The translations under genes and the position numbers were made by a program. The notes under the pieces were generated by a model. It did no database searches, was not told the DNA's origin, and saw only the letters and a list, made by a program, of their open reading frames with translations. From an uncultured Psychroserpens sp. (lineage in GTDB: Bacteria; Bacteroidota; Bacteroidia; Flavobacteriales; Flavobacteriaceae), in the NCBI GenBank assembly GCA_947488655.1, contig CANKZZ010000002.1:372001-436000 (forward strand): DNA of 64,000 bases. Direction: 5' to 3'. Positions 17,515 to 25,032 of this stretch are shown piece by piece. The stretch's first letter is position 1, and every line of letters begins with the position of its first letter.

Positions 17515-18591
17515 ATGGCTAGAAATTACACAAATTTAATTGAGAATATTAAACATAGAACCAATCCAGATGCTATTAATGAATCTGAGATAATGGATAA
17601 GACATTTAGTGCCGAACTTAGAGATTTAGCAGATAAAAAAGTCCTAGAATATATTAAGAGGGCTATGAGAGGAGTTGAATCAAGATATGCCGAGAGAACT
17701 ATTGAGGCAGGTAATAAAGTTATGATGCATTTGAAAAATAATAATTCTAGTTTGGATTATAAATTTCAAGGGTCTGTTCCGAGTAATACCCACATAGTGG
17801 GGCATAGTGATATTGACTTGGTTCAAATTACAAATTCGTTTTATTCGCATGAAAGTAAATCTAGCTTTACTAACAAGTTTAATAGTGGATATTTAACTGT
17901 ATCTGAAAAGAGTAGATTACTAGACGTTATTAATGGTAGTACATATTTTGGCGATGTAAATGCAGATTTGAGAAAACTTAGAACAGATGCAGAGTTAGTG
18001 CTGACTTCTGTTTATAAGAATGTGGATATAACTAAAGCTAAATCAATTGAGGTCAATCCAACTAATCCAGATAGGATTGTGGATGTTGTTACAGCATCTT
18101 GGTATGTTAATGTAGATTCGGTATTAACAAACGATGAAACAGATAAAGGTATCCAGATTTACAATAAAGAAAAGAATACAAGGTTGCCTGTAGATTTTCC
18201 TTTTATGAAGATTAAATTATTAAATGAGAAAGATAAATCCGTTAATGGTCGTTTGAAAAAGATGATAAGATTCTTAAAGAACTTAAAAGCAGACTCAGAT
18301 TACACCTTAAAAGAAATTTCTAGTTTCGATATTAGCTCAATTTGTTACAATATACCTATATACAATTATGAAAATAAGCCATATTATGAATTGGTAGTCG
18401 TTTTGTTTTCAGAATTTATGAAAATATTTGAAGATGAAAATTATAGAAATAGTATTATGTCAATTGACGGTTCTGAACCAATTTTTAGAGGTAAAGATGA
18501 AAAAGTTGATAAATTGAGATTGTTATTTAGAGAGCTTTTCACTGTTAATGAAGATTTAATGTCGCAAACTTCTTACGCTAAATTTTTATAA
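17515..18591 (+). CDS. CD-NTase (cGAS/DncV-like nucleotidyltransferase) of a CBASS system
   Basis: Expected to make a cyclic (di)nucleotide alarm signal on phage infection. 358 aa. The nucleotidyltransferase signature is clear: FQGSVPSNT (G86-S87) followed by the metal-binding pair D99-x-D101 in GHSDIDLV, and a third acidic residue at D190 in RIVDVVTA. An alpha-helical C-terminal domain follows. The product is not readable from sequence; CD-NTases paired with bacterial STING are known to make 3',5' c-di-GMP (established for characterised CdnE enzymes), so that is the best guess. Two bases separate it from the TIR-STING gene. No Cap2/Cap3 genes, so type I CBASS layout. Confidence 0.9.
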   Translation: MARNYTNLIENIKHRTNPDAINESEIMDKTFSAELRDLADKKVLEYIKRAMRGVESRYAERTIEAGNKVMMHLKNNNSSLDYKFQGSVPSNTHIVGHSDIDLVQITNSFYSHESKSSFTNKFNSGYLTVSEKSRLLDVINGSTYFGDVNADLRKLRTDAELVLTSVYKNVDITKAKSIEVNPTNPDRIVDVVTASWYVNVDSVLTNDETDKGIQIYNKEKNTRLPVDFPFMKIKLLNEKDKSVNGRLKKMIRFLKNLKADSDYTLKEISSFDISSICYNIPIYNYENKPYYELVVVLFSEFMKIFEDENYRNSIMSIDGSEPIFRGKDEKVDKLRLLFRELFTVNEDLMSQTSYAKFL

Positions 18592-18593
18592 TA

Positions 18594-19517
18594 ATGAAGA
18601 AGAGAGTTTTTATAGGAAGTTCTACTGAGGAGCTAGGAACCGCAAAAATTGTACAGAGATTATTGCAAGATGAATTTGATGTTGTAATATGGGACGAAAA
18701 ATTATGGGAAAAAGGACCAGTTTTTAAATTGAATAATAATTTCTTAACGGACTTATTAGCTTCAACATTGAAATTTGATTTTGGAATTTTAATTGGTTCT
18801 CCAGACGATAAAGTTGAGTCTAGGAAGAAAGTATATATGCAAGCTAGGGATAATGTTTTATTTGAATTAGGCTTGTTTGTAGGAAGGTTAGGATTAGATA
18901 AATGTGCGTTTTTAGTTAGTAAAGATGTTAAAATCCCATCTGATTTTGGGGGTATTAAATTGTCATTATATGATAATACTAATTTAGTAGAGAAGGTTGA
19001 TGAAATAAGAGATTTATTTAAAAACTCAAGTAGTAATGATTTGAATTTTTTCCCATCTAGTACTATTGCATCTACTTACTACGAGAATTTTGTTAAATTA
19101 GTATGTGAATATTACATTAATAATGATGGATTTGACTTTAATGATATAAAGTACAAAAAAGTAATATTTAAGATATTCGTTCCTGAAATATTAACGGATA
19201 ATGCTAATACACAGTCTGTTAGATTGCAGAATAAATTAAAGATAAATGATGAAATTTCATTTGGTACTCCTGGAAGAATGAGGAGTGTAAGGGTGAGTAG
19301 CATTATTGAAGAGGATACTTTGATTTTAGCTGACTTCCCTACTATTTTATCAGGAATAAAGCATGCTATATCCAATCTTCTACCTAAAGAATTCAATGAG
19401 CAAAATGATGAATATAAATTAGTTTTAAACAGAGAATTAAATAAGTTTATAGAGTCATTGGAAATCATTGTAAGAAGAAATAATTATCACGATTTCGTAA
19501 GGATTGTAAGGGTCTAA
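18594..19517 (+). CDS. TIR-STING effector (Cap12-like) of CBASS
   Basis: Two-domain effector: when STING binds the cyclic dinucleotide, the proteins oligomerise and TIR cleaves NAD+, killing or arresting the infected cell (established for bacterial TIR-STING). 307 aa. Residues 1-145 are a TIR-like nucleotide-binding domain (KRVFIGSSTEE, then the candidate catalytic Glu91 in NVLFELGLFVGRLG). Residues ~155-307 match the bacterial STING fold, with basic residues R228-R233 (GRMRSVR) and the DFPT motif at 247-250, which falls where ligand-contacting Asp and Thr lie in known bacterial STINGs. No membrane segment, so soluble. Last gene of the operon; a terminator follows. Confidence 0.85.
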   Translation: MKKRVFIGSSTEELGTAKIVQRLLQDEFDVVIWDEKLWEKGPVFKLNNNFLTDLLASTLKFDFGILIGSPDDKVESRKKVYMQARDNVLFELGLFVGRLGLDKCAFLVSKDVKIPSDFGGIKLSLYDNTNLVEKVDEIRDLFKNSSSNDLNFFPSSTIASTYYENFVKLVCEYYINNDGFDFNDIKYKKVIFKIFVPEILTDNANTQSVRLQNKLKINDEISFGTPGRMRSVRVSSIIEEDTLILADFPTILSGIKHAISNLLPKEFNEQNDEYKLVLNRELNKFIESLEIIVRRNNYHDFVRIVRV

Positions 19518-19538
19518 TAAATTATCAAAATTTTAATT

Positions 19539-19569
19539 AAACCGTTTGTTAAATCAAACGGTTTTTTTT
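19539..19569 (+). terminator. Rho-independent terminator after the CBASS operon
   Basis: AAACCGTTTG (19539-19548) pairs with CAAACGGTTT (19555-19564), followed by a run of Ts. It isolates CBASS transcription from the excisionase/replication genes. Confidence 0.85.
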
Positions 19570-19666
19570 GATTAAAATTAAATTTTAACAAAATTTTAAG
19601 GTTTAATGCGGCACAAAAATGAGGCTAGCTGTTATTAGTTTAGTATAAACTATTAATTGTTTAAAC

Positions 19667-19954
19667 ATGAAAAATTTAGAGGATAATTTAAGACGAAGTA
19701 TTCAAGAATTTAAGGTTTACAACCTAAATAAATTAATACAGTTAAGAAGACAACAAAAAGAATATTTTGAGTTAATTTCTATTCAAAAGTCAATGGATGA
19801 TTGGCTAACAGTAAATGACTTAATTAAAGAATTTGGTATAAGTAGAAAAACTTTTGATAGATGGAGGATAGATGGGCTAAAAGTATACCAAAAGAAGCCA
19901 AAGGCTGTAATTATAGTTCAGAGAAAAGATATTATAAATTACTTGAAGAAATAA
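19667..19954 (+). CDS. Excisionase-like helix-turn-helix DNA-binding protein
   Basis: 95 aa. N-terminal ~45 residues form a charged helix with coiled-coil character (LIQLRRQQKEYFELISIQK); residues ~47-95 are a MerR/excisionase-type winged helix: WLTVNDLIKEFGISRKTFDRWRIDGL then a basic wing ending in IVQRKDIINYLKK. Proteins of this kind on integrated elements direct excision with the integrase and often control the adjacent replication gene. The rep gene starts within a few bases of its stop, so the two are one operon. Confidence 0.8.
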   Translation: MKNLEDNLRRSIQEFKVYNLNKLIQLRRQQKEYFELISIQKSMDDWLTVNDLIKEFGISRKTFDRWRIDGLKVYQKKPKAVIIVQRKDIINYLKK

Positions 19955-19957
19955 GTG

Positions 19958-20908
19958 ATGATTGATTACTTTAAAGCTAGAGGTGAATTAATATCTTATT
20001 TTCCAGATAAGTATTGCTTATTGTATTCAGATGATTTAAGAGATACATCAGTAATAAAGCGAATGAGAATCCCTAATAAATCCCATAAGCGTTTCTTAAT
20101 ATTTTCATATTTAGTAGAGCAACCACATAAAATAAGAATTGAGGGAAATTTACGAAAATGGTGGTTTGGGGAAAAGTCAGCTGTTGCAGATTTAAACAAA
20201 TCGAATTTAAATAAATGTGTTAAGCTTATAGGTGAAAGATTAGGTGTTGATGAATCGGAAATATGGAAACTGGAATTTTCTAATTTAGAATTAGGTGGTA
20301 ATGTTAAGTTAGAAAGAAAGTATAATTCATTAATTCCTTCTATCATTGATTATCCTAGATTAGAAATGACAAGATTTAGCAGAAAATCAGTAAAGTTTGA
20401 GGGAGACAAATATTCACTTATAATTTATGATAAGTTACAAGAACTTAAAGACCGTGGAAAAATCTCTTCTGAAACAGCAAAGAGGCTCATGGAATATATT
20501 TTTATTTTCCGTTTTGAAATTAAGATAGGAACTAAATCAGGTTATGTGCATAAGGATAAAGTGAAGACATTTGCTTTGGTCAGAGACAACTTTGATTTCT
20601 TAGTGGATGATTGGTTAGATAGGTTTTACAAGTTTAAAATAATTGATTTATTCTCAGGTGTAAAAGAAATCCCTAGAGGTAGTATGACAAAACGAGAGTT
20701 TTTAGATTATTTAGTATTCCAAAAAATGTGTGAAATAGGAATCGATTATACATTATATCTTTCAGATACGTTTGTTAAGAATCATAAAAGTGTATCAAAG
20801 AAAGAGTTGTTGAAAATACACAAGAAATTTAGTGATGGTAAGAAATGGAATTATTATACACATATTGCTAGTTCAGTTGCTTTAAAGGCTGGACAATTTA
20901 AAAGATAA
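19958..20908 (+). CDS. Phage/plasmid replication initiation protein, gene II/X type
   Basis: 316 aa from ATG 19958; a GTG at 19955, directly after the excisionase stop, is an alternative start. The segment IRIEGNLRKWWFG, followed by ELGGNVKLERKY, matches the N-terminal part of gene II/X-family replication proteins (filamentous-phage and plasmid Rep). These are thought to nick and initiate single-strand rolling-circle replication. I could not identify the catalytic tyrosine with certainty. Its presence suggests the excised circle can replicate. A hairpin terminator lies ~140 bases downstream. Confidence 0.75.
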   Translation: MIDYFKARGELISYFPDKYCLLYSDDLRDTSVIKRMRIPNKSHKRFLIFSYLVEQPHKIRIEGNLRKWWFGEKSAVADLNKSNLNKCVKLIGERLGVDESEIWKLEFSNLELGGNVKLERKYNSLIPSIIDYPRLEMTRFSRKSVKFEGDKYSLIIYDKLQELKDRGKISSETAKRLMEYIFIFRFEIKIGTKSGYVHKDKVKTFALVRDNFDFLVDDWLDRFYKFKIIDLFSGVKEIPRGSMTKREFLDYLVFQKMCEIGIDYTLYLSDTFVKNHKSVSKKELLKIHKKFSDGKKWNYYTHIASSVALKAGQFKR

Positions 20909-21045
20909 TATTATCTATTAATAATAGAAGATAGATACTGTATAGGTAAGTTAATAACTTTTATAATTAAAGCGAAATTTTTGGATTTGCTTTTGAATGG
21001 TACAAGTAAATTCAGAAAGCTTATTACAAGATAGGCCAAGTACCT

Positions 21046-21069
21046 ACAAGTAATACTTTACTTGTTTTT
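21046..21069 (+). terminator. Rho-independent terminator between rep and the RT locus
   Basis: ACAAGTAA (21046-21053) pairs perfectly with TTACTTGT (21058-21065) around a 4-base loop, followed by Ts. It separates rep transcription from the ncRNA-RT unit. Confidence 0.7.
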
Positions 21070-21164
21070 AAGTATGGTTTTATTGGGTTTTACTTTTTTT
21101 AAAGCAAGTATAAAATAAATCTAAAGAAAAGTAATTAGAAAGCAGATATTCCACTATATATTTA

Positions 21165-21172
21165 TAACTTTG
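21165..21172 (+). promoter_or_regulatory. Promoter -7 element of the ncRNA/RT unit
   Basis: TAACTTTG matches the Bacteroidota -7 consensus TAnnTTTG exactly. No TTG is seen 17-19 bases upstream, so only half the promoter is supported. Transcription would begin near 21178, exactly where the structured RNA begins. Confidence 0.55.
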
Positions 21173-21175
21173 GAT

Positions 21176-21487
21176 AGTACCTTGAAGGCGAGCTGAATAA
21201 CACGTTTAATAAACAATTGCTCGTCTATTTTGATAGCGAGGTGAATGTATACCAAATATGCAAATTTCTATTAAGAAAGCTGTATATTTCTTCAAGAGAC
21301 CTTTCATTAGGCACCTCTTGATACATTCTAATACTGTGTATATCATAAGTGAGACTATTAAGTTAAACTTCTGTAAAGATACAATATTTATACCTGACGT
21401 AAGGAGCGCTGGTCTAGTATCGGCGACATATGCGCGTGTTGTTCCATTAAGTAAAGCATGCTCCGATGTCACGCCTTTGAGGTATTT
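21176..21487 (+). ncRNA. Structured non-coding RNA of the reverse transcriptase system
   Basis: About 310 nt between a -7 promoter element and the RT gene fold around a terminal stem: 21176-21190 pairs with 21472-21486 over ~15 positions (core AAGGCG/CGCCTT, flanking GU and AU/GC pairs). Inside are a hairpin CTCG-T-CTAT/ATAG-CGAG (21220-21240), a perfect 7-bp stem TCAAGAG/CTCTTGA (21292-21298/21315-21321), and a long stem 21395-21408/21459-21471 (TGAC/GTCA plus GGAGC/GCTCC) capped by CGACA/TGTTG (21424-21428/21437-21441). The last 90 bases are much richer in G and C than the surroundings. Placement matches ncRNAs of DRT2- and DRT9-type defence RTs. Folding was done by eye. Confidence 0.75.
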
Positions 21488-21491
21488 TTTT

Positions 21492-23054
21492 ATGACAAAA
21501 AAACGAAAACAAAAAGATTGGTTTAGAATTAAAAGGTATCCTCATATTGGACTTCAGTATGAACATAAGGATAGACCAAAGATTGAAAGCTATGTGAAAA
21601 ATAAGACTAAAATTAAGTCTCACGCTTTTTTGCCATTTATTCATAGAACGATTGCTGTCAGAAAATTTAGGAGAAAGAAATTGAGCGATGGTTCCCGTTC
21701 AGAAAAAAGAATAGCGTCTTATAAAGAGAGAGAGGTGTTTTATGCTAGCCATTTAGATTCTTTTATTTTTAGTTATTATGCTGATTTAATAAATAAATCC
21801 TATGAAAAATTTATTGAGAATAAATCTGTAAGTAATTGTGTTACTGCTTATCGGCAGATTAAACTTAATCCACAAAACAAAAATTCTAGGAATAAATGTA
21901 ATGTTGATTTTGCCAAAGATATATTTGATTACATTAAGGCAAATAAGAGTAAAAGTTTAGTTGCAATAACATTTGATATAACCTCATTTTTTGATAATCT
22001 AAATCATAGGCTTTTAAAAGAAGCTTGGATTAAAGTATTAGGTTTAAAAAATGAATTACCAGAAGACCATTATTCAATATTTAGAAATTTAACAAAGTTC
22101 GCTTATATTGAAATAGATGATTTGTTTGAAGAATTTAAGAATGATATTGTAGTTAAGACTAAAAAAGGAAATTTAACAAGAAGTAAAGTGCCCAGGCTTG
22201 ATTTGTTAAAAGAAAAGAAGGCAGTTGCATTTTGTTATCAAGAAGATTTTCCAAGTAGAATAAGAGACAAAAATTTAATAAAATCAAATAAGTGGAAGTT
22301 TGAAAATAATAAGAAAATATTAAGGAATAAAGGGATTCCGCAAGGCTCACCTATAAGCGCAATTTTGGCTAATGTGTACTTGATTAATTTTGATACTATA
22401 TTACAAGATTTTGTAGCTTCAAAAGGAGGTGTCTACCAGCGTTATAGTGATGATATGGTTGTAGTCATTGATGAAGAATACAGAGATGAAATAATTAATA
22501 AATTTCAAGAAGAAATTAAAAATGTACAATTAGAAATTCAGCCTTCTAAAACTCAGGTCTATGTTTTTAAAGCATTTGACGGTGAATATTGTTGTAAAGA
22601 GTTTAATATTGAAACTAAAGAATTATCTAATAAAACAAAATTTGATTATCTAGGATTCTCCTTTGATGGTAATCATGTTTATTTAAAATCATCTGCTTTA
22701 GCGAAATATTATCGTAAAATGAAAAGAGCTTTCAGAAGAGGTAGCTTTTATGCCAAGTATGGTAAGAATGGTGAGCCGAAGTTGTTTAAGAATAGGCTTT
22801 ATAAAAGGTTTACATATTTGGGAGCAGGTAGAAGAACTATTTATAAACGTGACCCTAGCAATCCTGATAAATGGATTCCTACTAATAAATATGATTGGGG
22901 AAACTTTTTATCTTATACTAGCCTTGCTTACAGTGTTTTTAATGAAGATAAAATTAAAAAGCAAATTAGAAATAGTTGGAATATCTTTCATAAGATAATG
23001 ACAAAAAAAGAAGAAGATATTAAGAGCTATCATAAAAGGAGAAAACATAAATAA
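21492..23054 (+). CDS. Defence-associated reverse transcriptase (DRT, UG family; DRT2/DRT9-like)
   Basis: Reverse transcriptase expected to copy the RNA encoded just upstream as an anti-phage response. The frame is open back to 21237, but that part lies in the structured RNA; ATG 21492 (520 aa) starts a basic N-terminus. From that Met: the first metal Asp in TFDITSFFD (~160-168), GIPQGSPISAILANVYL (~281-297), and the catalytic YSDD box at 318-321. A conserved N-terminal block (HAFLPFIHR, then YASHLDSFIFSYYADL and VTAYRQI) is the type seen in unknown-group (UG) defence RTs, not retron RTs. No maturase, endonuclease or nitrilase domain. The exact UG class is a guess. Last gene of the island. 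Confidence 0.85.
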   Translation: MTKKRKQKDWFRIKRYPHIGLQYEHKDRPKIESYVKNKTKIKSHAFLPFIHRTIAVRKFRRKKLSDGSRSEKRIASYKEREVFYASHLDSFIFSYYADLINKSYEKFIENKSVSNCVTAYRQIKLNPQNKNSRNKCNVDFAKDIFDYIKANKSKSLVAITFDITSFFDNLNHRLLKEAWIKVLGLKNELPEDHYSIFRNLTKFAYIEIDDLFEEFKNDIVVKTKKGNLTRSKVPRLDLLKEKKAVAFCYQEDFPSRIRDKNLIKSNKWKFENNKKILRNKGIPQGSPISAILANVYLINFDTILQDFVASKGGVYQRYSDDMVVVIDEEYRDEIINKFQEEIKNVQLEIQPSKTQVYVFKAFDGEYCCKEFNIETKELSNKTKFDYLGFSFDGNHVYLKSSALAKYYRKMKRAFRRGSFYAKYGKNGEPKLFKNRLYKRFTYLGAGRRTIYKRDPSNPDKWIPTNKYDWGNFLSYTSLAYSVFNEDKIKKQIRNSWNIFHKIMTKKEEDIKSYHKRRKHK

Positions 23055-23134
23055 TTATCCCTATTACTATCCCCTTAATTTTTCATAAGCTTTAAACCCT
23101 AGTCATATGTGGAAAATTTTAACTAAGTTGTATC

Positions 23135-23148
23135 CCTCTCGAGGTCAC
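23135..23148 (+). repeat. Right attachment site of the island (14-bp direct repeat)
   Basis: CCTCTCGAGGTCAC, identical to the end of tRNA-Arg at 14076-14089. The bases before it do not resemble a tRNA, so this is a displaced tRNA tail. The chromosome resumes to the right. Confidence 0.9.
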
Positions 23149-23156
23149 GAATAAAT

Positions 23157-23212
23157 AAAAAACCTAAGCGTTAAATCAAGCTCGCTTGAATTTATTAGCT
23201 TAGGTTTTTTAT
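23157..23212 (+). terminator. Displaced native terminator of tRNA-Arg
   Basis: AAAAAACCTAAGC (23157-23169) pairs with GCTTAGGTTTTTT (23198-23210), a perfect 13-bp stem with a nested TCAAGC/GCTTGA hairpin. It starts nine bases after the right attachment site, where a terminator would stand if the island were absent. Confidence 0.75.
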
Positions 23213-23427
23213 TTTCAAAGCGGAATTTTAGAGGATGCGTAGCAATCCAATAAAATTTTGATTTAATGTATAAGTTTAGAACTAAATCAAGCTCGTTTGA
23301 ATTTATTAACTTAGGTTTTTTATTTTCAAAGCGTAATTTTAGAGGATGCGCAGCAATCCAATAAAACTTTGATTTAATGAATATGTATAAAACTAAATCA
23401 CGCTCGCTTTAATATTGATGCTTAAAA
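23173..23427 (+). repeat. 111-bp imperfect tandem repeat (two full units and a partial third)
   Basis: Units start at 23173, 23284 and 23395, each with AAATCAAGCTCG or a one-base variant, giving an exact 111-base period. Units 1 and 2 share long blocks such as TTTTTTATTTTCAAAGCG and TTTTAGAGGATGCG; unit 3 is cut short. Each full unit carries the 3' half of the tRNA terminator. There is no gene in 23055-23503. Confidence 0.85.
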
Positions 23428-23503
23428 TAGATTACATGTTTTAATAAGATCTATTTTTAATTTGTTAATATTTCCGAAGAAAAAAATATCATAACATCAT
23501 ATA

Positions 23504-24391
23504 ATGATAACAATCCATACTATTTTAACATTAGCACCAATTAAAGAAGAGAATGTATTTGAGGTTTGGGTTAGCGCTATTTTAACACTTGTGCTTCTTG
23601 GTGTGATTTTGGTATTGGGATTAAAAGTACTTTTTTACTTTTTTGAGATGGCATATGTAGAATACATAAATAAAAAATTATTTATTAATCATGTATATTT
23701 TAGAAAACGTAAGCTCACAAAATCTCAAAAATCTATTCTTAAAAATAATTTTAAATTCTATCAAAATCTGCCCTTAAAATATCAGTCTTTTTTTGAGCAT
23801 AGAGTTTGTAAGATTATAAATGAAATAGAATTTATTGGTAAGGAAATTAAGGTTTCTGAGGACATGAAGGTAATCTCATCTGCAACATTAGTAAAGCTAA
23901 CTTTCGGGCTTAGAGATTATAAAATTGAGTCTGTAGAACGTATAATATTCTATCCAGAAGAATTTTACTCACAAACCAATGATGCTTATCATAAAGGCGA
24001 GTTTAATTTAGGGTTAAAAGCCTTGGTGTTTTCATGGCAAGATGTCTTGCATGGATATGAAATAGAAGATGATAATCTTAATTTAGCTATTCATGAATTT
24101 ACGCATGCTATCCATTTTTATTATATGAAAGTAAGGCGCACAAGTACAAGTGCAGCCATATTTTTAGATGCTTTTGTAGAGCTTACTAAAATGCTTGATG
24201 ATAATCCTGAATTAAAAATTAAATTAGTAAAATCTAATTTTTTAAGAGACTATGCTTATACTAATCAGTTTGAATTTCTATCTGTAATAATAGAGACGTT
24301 TATTGAGTCTCCACAACAATTTAAAAGAGATTTTCCTGCTATTTATCATAAAGTAAAAACTATGTTAGGTTTTTACTTTAAAGGATATTAA
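23504..24391 (+). CDS. Zinc-dependent peptidase, MtfA (M90) family
   Basis: Membrane-tethered metallopeptidase. 295 aa with one membrane segment at ~22-48, then the MtfA domain. Zinc ligands and base are in H197-E-F-T-H201 (AIHEFTHAIHF); a downstream acidic ligand is likely in NQFEFLSVIIETF near residue 255. Flavobacterial MtfA homologues are typically this length with an N-terminal anchor, unlike soluble E. coli MtfA. The substrate is unknown. Its stop codon abuts the stop of the convergent outer-membrane protein gene with no spacer and no visible terminator. Confidence 0.88.
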   Translation: MITIHTILTLAPIKEENVFEVWVSAILTLVLLGVILVLGLKVLFYFFEMAYVEYINKKLFINHVYFRKRKLTKSQKSILKNNFKFYQNLPLKYQSFFEHRVCKIINEIEFIGKEIKVSEDMKVISSATLVKLTFGLRDYKIESVERIIFYPEEFYSQTNDAYHKGEFNLGLKALVFSWQDVLHGYEIEDDNLNLAIHEFTHAIHFYYMKVRRTSTSAAIFLDAFVELTKMLDDNPELKIKLVKSNFLRDYAYTNQFEFLSVIIETFIESPQQFKRDFPAIYHKVKTMLGFYFKGY

Positions 24392-24976
24392 TTACAATCT
24401 AAATACAGCTTGTAAAAAATGTTGCCAGTGATTGTTGTCAAATTGGTTTGATTTATGCTTAAAAGCAAATTTACCAGTAGTTTGAAATCTTACTCCAATC
24501 GTTCTTGTGTCGTTTAACCAAAATAAAGCTCCAACAGATAGATTTGCAGATGTGTTTAATTCTTTAATAGAAAATACACCTAAACCACCAGAAACGTATA
24601 GATCTAACCAATTAGCATCAAATAAATAATCTGAATAATAATATTTAACGTTTGTATTGGTAGAGAAATAAAATATATCTTCTGTTAATAAGCCATTATC
24701 AATGCGTGTATTAGCATTGTAACCATTAAAACTAAAGTCTTGTTCTATAGCTAAGAAATCTGACCAACGATATTCTATGGCAAACGCTAGAGGATTTTTA
24801 AGAGAAAATTCATCTAATCTCTCAACAGGGTTTCTTGTTCCTTCATTACCTAAAGCATTCACACCAACGCTTAATATCCATCTTTCTTGGCTATTACGAT
24901 AATCGGTTTTGGTTAAAGATTGTCCAAAGCCAAAACTACATGAAAGTACTAATAAGATTACTGCAAAATTTTTCAT
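24392..24976 (-). CDS. Outer-membrane beta-barrel protein
   Basis: 194 aa from ATG complement 24974-24976, chosen over a start six codons upstream because it gives a clean signal peptide (MKNFAVILLVLSCSFGFG, then Q). The mature part alternates aromatic and polar residues in short strands (ILSVGVNALG, AFAIEYRWSDFLAIEQDFSF, LYVSGGLGVF, TIGVRFQTTGKFAF) and ends in VFRL, as expected of a small 8-strand OmpA-like barrel anchored by its last strand. Probably a structural or accessory outer-membrane protein; no enzymatic motif seen. It stands just downstream of the peptide/HprK/nucleotidyltransferase cassette on the same strand. Confidence 0.75.
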   Translation of the reverse strand: MKNFAVILLVLSCSFGFGQSLTKTDYRNSQERWILSVGVNALGNEGTRNPVERLDEFSLKNPLAFAIEYRWSDFLAIEQDFSFNGYNANTRIDNGLLTEDIFYFSTNTNVKYYYSDYLFDANWLDLYVSGGLGVFSIKELNTSANLSVGALFWLNDTRTIGVRFQTTGKFAFKHKSNQFDNNHWQHFLQAVFRL

Positions 24977-25032
24977 AACACAAATTTGTGTCAAAAGTAG
25001 TTATAAAGTTCATATAAAAAAACAAATATTGT

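Larger units (their letters stand above)
14076..23148 (+). mobile_element. tRNA-Arg-integrated defence island (about 9.1 kb)
   Basis: Bounded by a 14-bp direct repeat at the tRNA 3' end. It holds a tyrosine integrase next to the left end, an excisionase-like helix-turn-helix protein, a phage gene II/X-type replication protein, a CBASS operon with TIR-STING, and a reverse transcriptase with an upstream structured RNA. No capsid, tail, relaxase or conjugation genes are visible, so it resembles a small satellite or mobilisable island rather than a prophage or conjugative element. Boundaries are well supported; mobility is inferred. Confidence 0.88.

Noticed and set aside
21237-21491. N-terminal extension of the RT back to ATG 21258
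   Set aside because: The extension lies inside the strongly paired RNA and has no RT family sequence; the protein-like composition starts at ATG 21492.
21176-21491. Retron msr-msd with a1/a2 ends
   Set aside because: The terminal stem resembles a1/a2, but the RT lacks the retron-type motifs I would expect and its N-terminal blocks are UG-like. A retron is not excluded, only less likely.
22750-22998. 82-codon frame inside the RT gene
   Set aside because: Shifted-frame overlap with the conserved RT coding sequence.
23135-23148. Second tRNA gene at the right end
   Set aside because: Only the last 14 bases match; no D or anticodon arms upstream.
23173-23427. CRISPR array
   Set aside because: Period of 111 with repeats conserved over nearly the whole unit; no alternation of short repeats and spacers, and no cas genes.
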